Shown: positions 8,184-19,100 of the stretch, one piece after another | How positions within the stretch are numbered: the stretch's first letter is position 1 | Layout: each line of letters starts with the position of its first letter | NCBI GenBank assembly: GCA_027324025.1 | Contig: DAHVYW010000093.1 | Location: 1 to 30,230 of the forward strand | Source of the DNA: JAJZQD01 sp021847735 | GTDB lineage: Bacteria; Bacillota; Thermincolia; Thermincolales; UBA2595 | Direction of reading: 5' to 3' | DNA: 30,230 nucleotides | Translations under genes and position numbers: made by a program | The notes under the pieces: model-generated | The model's input: only the letters and a program-made list of their open reading frames with translations | Database searches by the model: none | What the model was told of the DNA's origin: nothing

Positions 8184-8214
8184 CCTAATATCAAAGACAG
8201 GACTCCCTATTCTA

Positions 8215-8243
8215 ATTATAGCTTATCAAAGAATTCTCACCAA
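8215..8243 (-). promoter_or_regulatory. Sigma-A-type promoter of the heme operon
   Basis: On the minus strand, TTGGTG (8238-8243) and a perfect TATAAT (8215-8220) are separated by exactly 17 bp. The predicted start is near 8208, about 110 nt upstream of the precorrin-2 dehydrogenase start. This is the best-formed promoter in the window for the met8-like to hemL operon. Confidence 0.7.
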
Positions 8244-8295
8244 GGATAAATGTTTTCCAAGTTCCCATTATTACAAAGCCATTAAAATATGGTTT

Positions 8296-8341
8296 GCCCA
8301 TGGCTGTCCAACATGCACAAGCCATGGGCCGGCCGTGGCTT
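8296..8341 (-). terminator. Hairpin pair after ccsA1 (possible terminator or attenuator)
   Basis: Downstream of the ccsA1 stop, GCCCATGGCT and AGCCATGGGC (8296-8305 and 8320-8329) can form a 10-bp stem with a 14-nt loop. An upstream segment (AAGCCA, 8336-8341) can instead pair with TGGCTT (8319-8324), so two mutually exclusive folds exist. The U-tract after the long stem is poor (AAACCATATTTTAAT), so calling it an intrinsic terminator is tentative. Confidence 0.45.
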
Positions 8342-8362
8342 GAAATGTAAAAACAAGGGCGC

Positions 8363-9211
8363 TTAACTGCCTCCGTAAGCATGAATACCGGATAATAAAT
8401 AGTTTACACCAAAGAAGGTAAACAGTACAAAGATAAAACCCAGGATAGACATCCAGGCGGCTCTGCTGCCCCGCCACCCGAAGGTAAATCTGGCGTGCAA
8501 ATATGCTGCGTAAACCAGCCAGGTTATCAGGGACCAGGTCTCCTTGGGGTCCCAACTCCAGTAACGGCCCCAGGCATACTCGGCCCAGATAGCCCCGCTT
8601 ACGATAACTATTGACAGGAGGGGGAAACCGACCGCGATAAACTTGTAACTGATGTCATCAAGTATATCAAGGGTGGGCATCCGTTTATTGAAATCGCTTT
8701 TGGACTTGTTATTCTCCATGTTTTGTTTAATCAGGAACATTATGCTGGTTCCGAGGGAAAGAGCGAAGGCGCCGTACGATACCATCGCTGTGGCAACGTG
8801 AATGGTCAGCCAGTTGCTCTGGAGGGCAGGCATCAGGTTTTCCGCATTTTTCATCTGCGGCGGCATGATTACCGCGATATAGGCGAGCAGCAGCCAGGCC
8901 ACCGGCATAACAAAAGCACCTATCATCCTGAATTTGTAACGCCACTCTGCCAGCAGGTAGATTCCGGCAATACCCCAGGTGAAGGAAACCAGGAATTCAA
9001 AACCGTTTACAAAGGGGGCGTGACTGCTTATCTTCCAGCGCAGACCGAGCAGTGCTGTGTTTGCAATAAAACCGACAATTGTACCCAGTGTCGCCACCCG
9101 GACCATGTTTTCATTTTTGTATCCCAAATACACTATATAAATAACCGCGGCTGTCATATAGGCGACAAAGGTAACCGTAAACGCATAATTTTCTAATGTA
9201 ACCAGGTCCAT
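8363..9211 (-). CDS. ccsA: System II cytochrome c maturation protein CcsA/ResC (pair 1)
   Basis: An integral membrane protein of 282 residues with about eight hydrophobic segments, belonging to the heme-handling CcsA/CcmC/CcmF superfamily. It has the WWD signature at residues 214-221 (WGRYWSWD, then PKETWSL) flanked by conserved histidines H138 (LTIHVATA) and H239 (AAYLHARFTFGWRG). With ResB it exports heme and ligates it to CxxCH apocytochromes outside the membrane. ATG 9211 follows AAGGGGTG at proper spacing; an in-frame GTG at 9220 would touch that site. It begins 12 bp after the resB1 stop. It is the most divergent of the three CcsA copies here (SSHAPFVNGFEF where the other two have TGHGPYLRxYEV). 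Confidence 0.93.
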   Translation of the reverse strand: MDLVTLENYAFTVTFVAYMTAAVIYIVYLGYKNENMVRVATLGTIVGFIANTALLGLRWKISSHAPFVNGFEFLVSFTWGIAGIYLLAEWRYKFRMIGAFVMPVAWLLLAYIAVIMPPQMKNAENLMPALQSNWLTIHVATAMVSYGAFALSLGTSIMFLIKQNMENNKSKSDFNKRMPTLDILDDISYKFIAVGFPLLSIVIVSGAIWAEYAWGRYWSWDPKETWSLITWLVYAAYLHARFTFGWRGSRAAWMSILGFIFVLFTFFGVNYLLSGIHAYGGS

Positions 9212-9223
9212 TAAATTCACCCC

Positions 9224-10558
9224 TTAACTCTTAAATTCGCTGACTATGGCGTCGAGATTACTATCAAGTCCGCGCTTGTCTTTTGCCGAAATTCCGCCTA
9301 TTTGTACTAACGACCCGTCTTTTTCCGGACTAATAACAGACCAGATTCTTCTTTGCCTCAGTAAAAACGATATTATTACACCCGCAATGAGTAAAATCGA
9401 TCCCGCACCTATGATGGGTACCCCAGGGTCTTTTTTGACTGAGAGGACAGTGTACGCTTCAGCCTTTTCAAATTTCACTTCGGCCTGTTCATATTTGTAC
9501 GGGGTATTCAGAGCTACTTCCTGCTGTGCCACCTGATTGTTTCCCTTGTAAGTCTGAAACAGTATTTTCCTTGTGGTATTGTCAAAACTCATAGGGATAA
9601 AGGTAATGTCTGTACCGGCCGGCTGGATATACTGCTGTACCCCAACGGCAAAGGGCTGGTCCGTGACCGAGGGCCCGGTGTATTTGCCGGAAAACTGGCT
9701 GCCATATGACATCTGGTAAAACTTAAGTCCTTTATAAATCAACGGATGATTCACATAAATGCTGTAATCAAAAGTATTACCCTTGTCCAGCACTGTCACA
9801 TCACTGTACCATTGTTTGACACTGCCGTCCGGTCTGTATTCCGTCCTGAAATTGTTAATTCTAAGATCAAAGTATTCGGAAGAGTCCATGTTCTGGATGC
9901 CCTGAACCTGACTGAGGTTTACTGTTTGTCCCACTACCCCGGACATCATACCGTCAAACCCGACAAGTCCGCTGAATTTGATTACAATGGCAACAATCAT
10001 AATAATAAAGCTTAGGTGGGTGAGGTAAGGCCCCAAAATTCCCAGGTGGCCCCTGTCTGACGAAATCCTGACGGTGTCCCCGTCCTGCTTGGAAAAAATC
10101 CTGTAGCCCTGTTTCTTTAATAAGTCCTTGACCCTTTCGGCGGTCTGGGTGGGTTCCCCCTTAAGCTTTATAGTCCTGACAGACTTAAGGCTTTTTACAA
10201 AGTTCTCGGAAAAATTGACCCCCGGGCCTTTAAGGGTGTTGGTTACGGCCTTCCACCTGTTAAGACTGCAGACTAAAAGGTTTAAGGCCAATAGGCCCAA
10301 CAGAATCCGGAAAAACCAGGTGTTATAAAACTTGGCGAAATCCTGCTGTCCGGTGAGCGGGTCGGTTGGCACCCAGACGGTGCCGATGATGGATACAATG
10401 GCTAATACAAGCAGGAGAATGATTCCAAGTTTCATAGAACTCAGGAAATTCCATACCGTATTAATTATGTTACTGTCCTTTGACGAAGCTTCAGGTTCGC
10501 CTGGTGACGTGTTTTGCTCAGCAATCCCGGGTTCAGGTGTTTTGTTGTTTTTGGCCAT
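9224..10558 (-). CDS. resB: System II cytochrome c maturation protein ResB (pair 1)
   Basis: The 444-residue partner of CcsA1 for extracytoplasmic heme attachment. A charged, Pro/Gly-rich cytoplasmic N-terminus (about 1-40) precedes the SMKLGIILLLVLAIVSIIGT membrane segment. Further segments lie near residues 83-102 and 178-198, then a large extracytoplasmic domain (including YVNHPLIYKGLKFYQMSYG, the usual ResB signature), and a last segment near 400-420. ATG 10558 has AAGGAGGA upstream. The gene is preceded by a good promoter and a long leader, so this pair can be expressed separately from the cytochrome-linked pairs. Confidence 0.92.
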   Translation of the reverse strand: MAKNNKTPEPGIAEQNTSPGEPEASSKDSNIINTVWNFLSSMKLGIILLLVLAIVSIIGTVWVPTDPLTGQQDFAKFYNTWFFRILLGLLALNLLVCSLNRWKAVTNTLKGPGVNFSENFVKSLKSVRTIKLKGEPTQTAERVKDLLKKQGYRIFSKQDGDTVRISSDRGHLGILGPYLTHLSFIIMIVAIVIKFSGLVGFDGMMSGVVGQTVNLSQVQGIQNMDSSEYFDLRINNFRTEYRPDGSVKQWYSDVTVLDKGNTFDYSIYVNHPLIYKGLKFYQMSYGSQFSGKYTGPSVTDQPFAVGVQQYIQPAGTDITFIPMSFDNTTRKILFQTYKGNNQVAQQEVALNTPYKYEQAEVKFEKAEAYTVLSVKKDPGVPIIGAGSILLIAGVIISFLLRQRRIWSVISPEKDGSLVQIGGISAKDKRGLDSNLDAIVSEFKS

Positions 10559-10863
10559 TAAATCTAATCCTCCTTTTTGAAATTCTATTTAGATATGTTA
10601 AATAATTCTCTGTGAAAATTCCTACTATTTTCGAATTTGCTCCCAAACCGGATTTTCCCTTCAAATTATATAATTACTTACCTGCTTTTACAATCCTTAT
10701 ATCCAAATAATATCACCATTTTGTGTCAAAATCGTGGCAAAAAGGGATTAAAACCTGTCTGTGGGGCAGTTATTATACTACCCAGTTGCATCTATTTCAG
10801 GATAGTTTGCGGACATCCCCTGGCTTTATTCCAGCCCCTAAGGAAGAAAAATGGGGTTAAGTA
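10559..10863. other. 305-bp intergenic region between ccsA2 and resB1
   Basis: No gene is seen. On the minus strand it holds the promoter at 10665-10693, a short hairpin GGGTAGT/ACTGCCC (one G-T pair) near 10764-10783, and a second, weaker promoter-like match within that hairpin (CTGAAA, 17 bp, TATAAT). A short stem CTGG/CCAG near 10819-10833 lacks a U-tract, so I see no convincing terminator for ccsA2. Confidence 0.6.
10665..10693 (-). promoter_or_regulatory. Sigma-A-type promoter of resB1-ccsA1
   Basis: TTGTAA (10688-10693) and a perfect TATAAT (10665-10670) on the minus strand are spaced by 17 bp. The predicted start is near 10657, giving a leader of about 100 nt before the resB1 ATG at 10558. 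Confidence 0.7.
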
Positions 10864-11685
10864 TTACCCGCTGATATACGGAGAATGGGTACTGAAATAA
10901 AAAATGCCGATTCCAAACAAGGCAAAAGCAAGAACTCCAAAACTGAAAACGGAAAGCCATGCCAGTCTTGCGCCCCTCCATCCCCTGGTACGCCTAAGAT
11001 GAAGGTAAATTCCATAAACCAACCAGGAAATCAACGACCATGTTTCCACTGGATCCCAACTCCAATAAGAACCCCAGGCATTGTTGGCCCAGATGGAACC
11101 CGCGACAATCATTACAGCAAGCATGAGGAAGCCAAAACCTGTAAAACTGTAGGCCAATTCATCCAGGATATCCAAGGCAGGTATTTTTTTATACCATCCC
11201 CCTCTGGTTTCGTATCTTTTCTTAACAAGGATTAGAATAGAGCAACCCGTACCAAGTAACAGAGAACTGTAGGCAAATTTCGCAAAAAATATGTGAACCA
11301 TTAGCCAGTATGTCCTGAAGGTTTCGGGAAGCTCCCTTATTTCTGGTGATGCCATCATTGCCAAACCAATGAGCAATAAGGCCACAGGCATGACCACCAC
11401 CCCGATGACCCTAAGGCCCGGCTTCCATTTTTGGACAAGGAGATAAACAAGTATGGCAACCCACACATCAGAGGAGTATACTTCATAAACCCTTAAATAT
11501 GGCCCGTGGCCGGTAATAATCCAGCGGATTCCAAGAGCAAGGGTGTGGGGAACCAAACCGGCGGCTGCCAAAATAACCCCGAGGCGAAAACGGTCCTTAT
11601 GGAAAGTAAGGCTGTACACAAACACCAAAGTACTTATAGCGTAGACAGCAACCGCTATCCAGTGGAAAACTATTTCATACCTCAT
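10864..11685 (-). CDS. ccsA: System II cytochrome c maturation protein CcsA (pair 2)
   Basis: A 273-residue, multi-spanning heme-handling protein. The WWD motif is at residues 204-211 (WGSYWSWD, then PVETWSL), with histidines H131 (WLMVHIFFAKFAYSS) and H229 (GIYLHLRRTRGWRG). It shares long stretches with CcsA3 (TGHGPYLRxYEVYSSD, SPEIRxLPETF, VHIFFAK, DELxYxFTGFGF, and an HSPY C-terminus) but much less with CcsA1. ATG 11685 has AGGAGG eight bases upstream and lies 12 bp after the resB2 stop, so the two are co-translated. Position right after the 25-heme cytochrome suggests it serves that protein; this is inference. Confidence 0.94.
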   Translation of the reverse strand: MRYEIVFHWIAVAVYAISTLVFVYSLTFHKDRFRLGVILAAAGLVPHTLALGIRWIITGHGPYLRVYEVYSSDVWVAILVYLLVQKWKPGLRVIGVVVMPVALLLIGLAMMASPEIRELPETFRTYWLMVHIFFAKFAYSSLLLGTGCSILILVKKRYETRGGWYKKIPALDILDELAYSFTGFGFLMLAVMIVAGSIWANNAWGSYWSWDPVETWSLISWLVYGIYLHLRRTRGWRGARLAWLSVFSFGVLAFALFGIGIFYFSTHSPYISG

Positions 11686-11697
11686 ACCGGCGGCCTC

Positions 11698-13023
11698 CTA
11701 ATGTTTGTTTTCCAGTTCCGCGATTATCTCCCTAACCTCTTCCCACATAGAAATCCGGTACCGCTGGGTCCAGCCTCCGGCCTTCACCTTACCGTCGACT
11801 TCAGCAATAATGACTTTTTTGGGAACATACAGATAAAGGAGCCCGAGACCGGCCACTACAGTCCAAAAACCGGTGTAGACCATAATTAAACTACTGTCGT
11901 TGACAACTTTAAAAGCTGCCCAGTATACAACCCGCGGCATTGAAAGGTTATATCCTTCAAAGGATACCGATTCGTTACCGGTCAGGTAGCCGGCAAACAA
12001 GGTCCGGCCGTTACCTGACACATTCATTTTAAGAGCCGGCGTCTTTATATCCCAGGACCTGGTTTTGGGGCTGCGCGGATTTTCGTTATAGTCGGGAAAA
12101 AATTCGGCGGATACCTTAAAATCTGTGCCCGGTAAAATAAAATTACTGGTAAACCTGAAGTTTGGCGCAAAACCACGGTTCTCCATTAGAAGCAAAAGCG
12201 GCGTTTTCTGGTTTCCGGGGCCCGTCAGAAGCAAACTTGGAGTATATCCAAAGAGAGAATACTGGTAAAATGTCAGACTTCCAACAGCCATCGGACGGCT
12301 CATGGTAATCGTGCCGGTTTTTACCGGCTTACCGTTTGTGTAAATAGTCACATAGCTTTCCATGGATTTAACCCGGCGGTTTTTATCCGTTGCCAGAGAA
12401 AACCTTTTTAACTCCAACTCAAATGCCCCATGCCTCTCAAAAAACAGCGACCCTTCGTCTATCTTGATATATCCCTTATGGACATCCCTAAAGGTACCCC
12501 CGACATAGACGGGGAATTCCCCGGACATTTTGGTTGCCAAGCTTAAAAAGGCTCCAAGCACCACTATAACAAGCCCAAGGTGCATGATTACGGACGCCCA
12601 CCGGCCAAACATGTGCTTTTCCCCGGTAATTCGGTTACCGTTATCTGGCATCTCGACCCGGTACCTTTTACGCTTTAAGATTTCCTTTGCCTTTCTGGCG
12701 CCGTCCGGCCACGAAACCCCGGTATCATAATCAGGGTTAACTGCGGCCGGTTTTCTTATCCTGGTAACCTGTGCAACTGTACAGGCCGCCGTGTTCAGTA
12801 GGAGAAGCACCACAATTGCCATATACCACCAAGTGGTAAAGACATTAAGCAGGCCGATGTTCTCCAGTAAGGGGAAAACGGCGATTAACTGCGGAATGAC
12901 TGGTAGTTTGTTGGATTCAAAAATTACGCCCAACAGGGACCCCGCCGTCAGCAAAACAATGAGGAAAAGGGCAAGTCTGGTTGAAGTAACAAAACGCCAC
13001 AACCGGGATCCAAAGGAATTCAT
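11698..13023 (-). CDS. resB: System II cytochrome c maturation protein ResB (pair 2)
   Basis: A 441-residue ResB. ATG 13023 is chosen over an in-frame TTG at 13065 because GTGAGG precedes it by six bases and the protein then starts, as usual, just before membrane segment 1 (about residues 13-33). A second segment lies near 62-85 and a third near 155-177. The extracytoplasmic domain follows, including PMAVGSLTFYQYSLFGY, and the final segment ends in VVAGLGLLYLYVPKKV. It works with CcsA2 to attach heme outside the membrane. It lies 113 bp after the giant cytochrome with a terminator-like hairpin in between, so expression may be partly uncoupled. Confidence 0.92.
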   Translation of the reverse strand: MNSFGSRLWRFVTSTRLALFLIVLLTAGSLLGVIFESNKLPVIPQLIAVFPLLENIGLLNVFTTWWYMAIVVLLLLNTAACTVAQVTRIRKPAAVNPDYDTGVSWPDGARKAKEILKRKRYRVEMPDNGNRITGEKHMFGRWASVIMHLGLVIVVLGAFLSLATKMSGEFPVYVGGTFRDVHKGYIKIDEGSLFFERHGAFELELKRFSLATDKNRRVKSMESYVTIYTNGKPVKTGTITMSRPMAVGSLTFYQYSLFGYTPSLLLTGPGNQKTPLLLLMENRGFAPNFRFTSNFILPGTDFKVSAEFFPDYNENPRSPKTRSWDIKTPALKMNVSGNGRTLFAGYLTGNESVSFEGYNLSMPRVVYWAAFKVVNDSSLIMVYTGFWTVVAGLGLLYLYVPKKVIIAEVDGKVKAGGWTQRYRISMWEEVREIIAELENKH

Positions 13024-13037
13024 GGTAAACCTCACAA

Positions 13038-13053
13038 AACAGTATTTACTGTT
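13038..13053. promoter_or_regulatory. 16-bp inverted repeat just upstream of resB2
   Basis: AACAGTA-TT-TACTGTT forms a near-continuous palindrome that ends 14 bp before the resB2 ATG, next to its ribosome site. With a 2-base spacer it is better suited to a protein operator than an RNA hairpin. No regulator is identified. Confidence 0.35.
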
Positions 13054-13093
13054 ATTGTGCCCCAATAAAACTTAAATATTGTACAAAATGGAC

Positions 13094-13116
13094 CGGGGGC
13101 GGAAGGCCGGCCCCCG
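13094..13116 (-). terminator. Hairpin after the 25-heme cytochrome gene
   Basis: CGGGGGC/GCCCCCG (13094-13100 and 13110-13116) forms a 7-bp GC-rich stem with a 9-nt loop, 21 bp after the stop codon. On the transcribed strand the following tract is only GTCCATTTTGT, so termination may be partial; the better T-run lies on the plus-strand side. Confidence 0.55.
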
Positions 13117-13136
13117 TTTTTCCGACAAATCAAAAT

Positions 13137-16100
13137 TTAGTTACAACCCGATCCTTGGGCCTTGTGATTACAGTTGCTTTGCTGCCAGTTGTTGGTGCTT
13201 CCCCAACTGCTAATAACAATCTGGGACCCGTTGTTATAAGGCGCCGGGTCAGAGTTCGTCACCAGCAGTTTCTTGTTCTGCGAGCCGTGGGGTACAGCGC
13301 TGTGGCATTTCACACAGGCAACCCTGTGTTTAGTCCGGTAAACGTGGAGGTTGCCCTTGCTGGAGTTGCTGAAACCGGAAGCGCTGGCAGCCGTGTTGGG
13401 GTTGGACCCTACCCCGCCGTAAGTGTTCGGGTCGTGGCACTTGAAGCATAAATCGTTTCCTGTGCCGCTCGTGCCTGTACTTGTAGTATAGGGCGCTTTC
13501 AGAATATACCTGTTTGAGGAACCGTGGATAGCGCCCGGACTGGTTACTGCCGTTCCCGCTGCCCCGTGGCAGCTGGTGCAGTATAGTTTCGAATTTGTGT
13601 TAAAAGGTGATACATAGGTCCCCGCGTTTGTCTTGCTTGTACTGGTGCCGATTCCCAGGAAGTGAAAAGAGGCGTTGTTGGGGTTAAACTCCTTGGCGAT
13701 ATCGGTCTCGGCAATGGCACCTGCCGGCGGGGCCGGAAAGTTCCCGTTAAAGCTGGAGTGGCATTTAAAGCATAGTTCATATTCATTAGTAACGGTTCCA
13801 AAGGTATAATTCCCGCCAGGTACCGTGTTCCAAGCGGCAGGCCAGGTACTGACTGTCACCCCGGTGGCATTGCGCAGGTCGTTTGATGCTGCCGGGGCAG
13901 TGTTAGTTGTGGTATTTACCGTTTTCGGATTGCCGTTATTGGCAGAATGCGGGTCGTGACAGTCATGGCAGTCAGCGTGCCTATTGGCGGTAGACTGAGG
14001 GAATGTTTCCGTGTCACTGTGCAGGCCCGTATTGTAAAGTGTAGGATGCCTGTAAGTGGAATCTGAGCCGGCCGTCAGGTCAGTATAGACATTAGCAGCG
14101 CCTGCCGGTCTGCCGGCCTGGTTCCCGTGGCACTGCAGGCATATCCCACTGGTGGCGGAAGGAGCAGAAGACGGGTCTTCGGGTAAGAGCGTTAGCCTTG
14201 AATAAGGGGACCCATGATTATCATGGCACTTATCACACTGGTAACCTTGAGTATAGTGTCCCGCCGGGGAGGCACCGGTATAGGCGCTCTTATTCCACCC
14301 TCCCCCGTTGCTAGTGATGTTCCCATTGGGGAAAACCACACTATAGGGGACAAGGGCCGAACCGTTATTGACCGCCGTCGGGGGACTGCTGTTATGACAG
14401 CCTGCACAAAACTTAGAAATATCCCCTGATGCTGTCGTAAATGGGTTTAAAGTATTGGCAGGGTCAGAGATATCAGAATTGCTCAACCCGGCGCTTAACG
14501 GATTTTTGCTGGCGCTGTGCGGTCCATGGCAGTTAACACAGGTTAACTGAGCCCCGCTGGCGCCGGTAATATCGTGTTTGGACGCCATAGTAAATTCGTT
14601 CTGGATCCCTTTGGCTAATGCGCTCATAGCAGTCCCGTACTGGTCGCCGGTGGTATTGTGGCACTTGAAACAGAACTGCTGTTTTAAGGGGTCGGTTAGT
14701 GTCGCATCACCAAAGGGTGACAGAATGCGCTGATAGCTTGAGTTGTGAGTACTAAATTTGTTGGTGGAAGTCTGCTTGTCTTTGGTCATGTCGTCATTAT
14801 GGCACTTCACACAGTTGGCCTTAAAAACTGTACTGTCGCCAAAGACTGATGTTGCCGTATAATTATGGGCTGAATTGGCAAACCCGCTGATGGATAATGG
14901 CGGGGTCGCCGTGGTTCCGTCTGGCTGGACATAGCTCTTGGTCTGTTGGTTCTGGTGGCACGACAGGCACAAACCACCGTAGGTGGTGTCACCCGCATTG
15001 AAATCGCTATTCTGTCCGGCGGTGGTATCACTGGTCGGGAAGCTCTCGGAATAGTTGGCTTTCAGGTTGAAGGCCTTCTGGTTGTTAAACTTATTATGGT
15101 CAACGTGGCACGAGAGGCAGTTCCTGGCGCCATTTTGGGTTGTAGTGTAAGTTGCCGCAGTGTTGCTCATCAGATGATGGAACCCCGATGTTGTAGATGA
15201 CACAGCAACTGCGACAGATGAGTGACAGGTATTGCAGTCAACCCCGCCGCTGGAAACCCCGGAGTTGGGGATATGGGCCGAACCATGGCAGTTCAGGCAG
15301 GCGGTAGTGGTCCCAGAGTGCTCCGGAACAGTTGAGGGGGGCGCAGACATCGTAATACCCTCGACAACCTTGCCTGTCTGATGGCAGGCCAAACATTCAT
15401 TCCTGCCGTCCCCCAGGTTGGAACCAAGGGAATCCTTCATCAGGTGCTTGTTGTTGTTGGCTGATCCGTGGAGGCTGTGGCAGTCCTCGCAGAGAAGTTT
15501 TGAACCAACGGCAAGGCTTCCGCCGGCAGTCTTGATATAGTGGCCGCCCTTAATGTCATTGTACGGTGTCTGAATGTCGTATTTGCTGTTAGCACTGGTA
15601 CTGTTATGACAGCTAAAACAGAACGTGAAATCTGAGGCGCTATAGGAGGTTTTGCCGTCGTTATATACGCCCCTTATTGTTTTCATCGCTACTTTGGAAG
15701 TACCGTTAGCCGAGCCGTGAGGATCATGGCAGTTGGCACACTGCCCCGCCTGGCCCGTGACACCGGGGTAAGAGGCATTTGTATTGGCGCTGCCGGTCAG
15801 GCTATGGGGGTCATAGGTGGTGTTATCATAAAGCGCCTGTCCCAGGTACCTGTTATCAGCGCTGGCCCCTGAATGGCACTCGTAGCACTGGCTTTTATTG
15901 TCTCCGGTCACATACGTTGCATCATTATTGGGGTTAGTCCGCAATAGCTTTACCAGGGAAGAGCCGTGACTTTCATGACATCCTGCACAGCTAATGCCCG
16001 TGCCAGAAACCGGGTTAAAGGGCGTTACCCCGTTAACAGTATAGGTTGATTTATTGTGCCCCACCCCAACGGCGGGATATGTGGCAGAATTTATAGCACC

Positions 16101-19100
16101 TGTAGTACCCCGGGCACTCTGATGGCAGCTAAAACAAAACTGGTTACCGCCGTTGGTGGTCGGAGAAGCGCTGCTTTGCAGTAAGCGCGGCCAGTGAACA
16201 CTGCTGCCCTGACTGTCTTTGCCGCCGTCATGGGGGTTATGGCAGTCACTGCAAGCTTGGGTCCCTTCCGGAACCTTATGATGTGAACTGGCATATGGTG
16301 CAGTTTTGCCAAATTGGTCGGCCACATCATATTGGCTCTGACCTCCGGCGTCATGGCAGAGGTAGCAGGCCTGGGTCTGGGTGGGCTTATTAATCAGGCT
16401 GATACCCTGCCCATTGTGGGTGAGATGACACTTCGCGCATTGGTTTGTGTCATTTACATAGCTGCCGTGCGGATTTTTGGTGGACAACCCGCTGCCGGTG
16501 AAGGTGGCGGTGTTATTCGAGCTTCCGATAATGTTGCCGTATATATCCTGGACATTGGAAACTGTAACGGTATATGCGGTCCCGGCGGTTTGGGTGGCAG
16601 TAGTCAGCTTGACCGTCACCCCGTCACCTTCCAGACTTGCCCCGGTAATCCCTAATGCAGGTAGAATACTGTAATTGGCCGCATTCTGGGTTGTTATCGG
16701 GTCCATGGTCGCACTGAATATAATCTCCACAGTTGAATTGTCAGGCGCCGAGGCCGATAAAACCTTTGGTGCAGCGCTGACAGGTGGAGAGGTTCCGATA
16801 AACGCAGCAGTATTATTAGCGGCGCCCACGGTATTTCCGGCGAGGTCCTTAACCCCCGTAACCGTCAACGTGTAAGTGGTGCCGCCGGTCTGGGCGGAAG
16901 TGGACAGTTTCACAGTAACCCCGTCAGACTGCGTTACCGCGCTCTTTACTATTAGTGAAGGCGAAATTGAGTAGTTGGATGTAGTCTGGGCTGTTAATGT
17001 GTCCACTTTCTCACTGAATACAACATTAACAGTATTGTAGTTCACATCCGAGGCAGAAACCACGGCCGGAGGTGTGGTGTCAGCACCCAAAAAGGCTGCC
17101 GTGTTATTCCCACCCAAGGTGTTGCCGGCCAGGTCTCTGACTCCGTTGACGGTGACATTATAGCTTGTCTGGTATGTCTGCTTGGCCGTAGTCAGTCGCA
17201 CAGTCTTGCCGTCAGCCTGTAAAACGGCGCCGGATACGCCCAGGCTCGGGCTGATAACGTAATTGGTCAAGATCTGGGCTGTTGACCCATCGACTTTTTC
17301 ACTAAACATTACATCCACGGTTACATCATTAACAGGGGCTGCCGAGACCACGGTTGGCGGAGTATTGTCGGTGCCTGTGAATGAAGCTGTATTGTTGCCG
17401 GTTATAACATTGCCGGAAGTGTCTTTGACACCGGCCACTGTCACCGTATAAACGGTCTGCCATGTCTGCACTGCAGTTGTCAGTTGTACGGTCTTGCCGT
17501 CTGCCTGCAGTACGGCGCCGTTAACCGCCAGGGCCGGGGAAACAGTGTAGCTGGCCGCCGTCTGGGCCGTGGTAGAATCAACCTGCTCGTTAAACAGCAG
17601 GTTTACCGTGGTATCATTAACAACAGTGGTGGAAACAACCTGGGGTGGTGTGGTGTCAATCCCCGTGAAGGTTGCCGTGTTACTGCCGCTGATTGCGTTG
17701 TTATGAGTGTCCTTGACACCGGTAACAGTCACCGTATATGAAGTACCCTTGGTTTGAGCTGTAGTGGTGGTCAGCAAAACAGTTTTCTGGTCTGCCTGCA
17801 AAGCCGCGCTGGCCACGGTAAGCCCCGGTGCAATCGCGTAGTTGGCCGGGTTCTGGGCAGTGGCGGAATCCACCGCCTCGCTGAACAGTACATTGACCGT
17901 CTTGTCAGTAACCGGGGTAGCCGAAACCACTGAGGGCGGCGTGGTGTCAATACCTGTGAATGCAGCCGAATTGCCGCTGCTGATAACGTTTCCGGCGATG
18001 TCTTTGACATTGGCTGCCGTCACCGTATAATTGGTGCCATAGGTCTGATTGGCAGTGGTCAATTGGACCGTCTGGAGGTCAGCCTGCAGAACGGCAGAAG
18101 TTACCGCCAGTGACGGACTGATAGAATAGTTAGCTACATTTTGGGCAGTAGCCAAATCCACTGACTCACTGAACTTAATATTGACCGTGTTGTCCGAGAC
18201 CGGAGTGGCAGAAATTACTGTGGGCGGCGTGGTGTCAACCCCGGTAAAGGCCGCCGTACCCGGTGTAGTCATGGCATTACCTGATATGTCACTGACATTG
18301 TTAACTGTTACCGTATAATTAGTGCCAAAAACCTGGGTGGCTGTCGTCAATCTTACGGTTTTGTTGTCGGCCTGCAGGACCGCACCTGTAATATTAAGGC
18401 CCGGGCTAATAGAATAATTGGAAATCGTCTGGGCAGAAGCCGGGTTCAGGGGCTCGTTGAAAACCACGTCAACATTATGGTCGGTAGGTGCTGAAGCAGA
18501 AACTACCTGGGGCGGAGTACTGTCGTAGTTGACATTGAGCTGTACACTGTCAAACCAGGTGGTGGAATATGCCGAACTGTTGGCACCGGTCCTGCCGTGT
18601 TGCACCAGGCGCAGTTCGTATTGGGTATTCATATTGGTTATAGCAGTTACGTTTTGATTGGTTAAGTTGGTCCAACTGACATTGGCGTTTCCTGAGTTTA
18701 TTGGAATTGTCTGCAGCGCCGCCCCACCGCCAACCTGCCATATCTCGGCCTGCACTGTCCAGTTGCCGGAGGAAGGCTGGCCATTAGTATAGGCTTTCCT
18801 GTACGCTACATTCAGGGAAGTCGAAACGGGAACCTTTGTTGTGGTAAAGCGGTAATATGCATACCCATTATAAGAAATGTTGTTTCCCGTAGGTGATCTC
18901 AACCGGCCCGAACCGGTGCCGGCATAGAAGGTTGTGGTATCCAAAGCCCAACTGTTGGTACCGGTCACGTTGGTGAGAGTAAAGGCATTTACCTGGGTCG
19001 AGTTATCCAGACTGCCGTTTCCGTTCAGGACATCGACGGGGGCGCCCATTACCGGCAGCAGGTAGTAAACGGTCAACAGAATACCCGTGAGCAGCAGGGA

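Noticed and set aside
8285..8296. GGGCAAACC on the minus strand, like the start of a cyclic-di-GMP-I (GEMM) riboswitch
   Set aside because: The required downstream ACGCAAAGC segment and the second stem-loop are absent, and the GGGC belongs to the ccsA1 hairpin.
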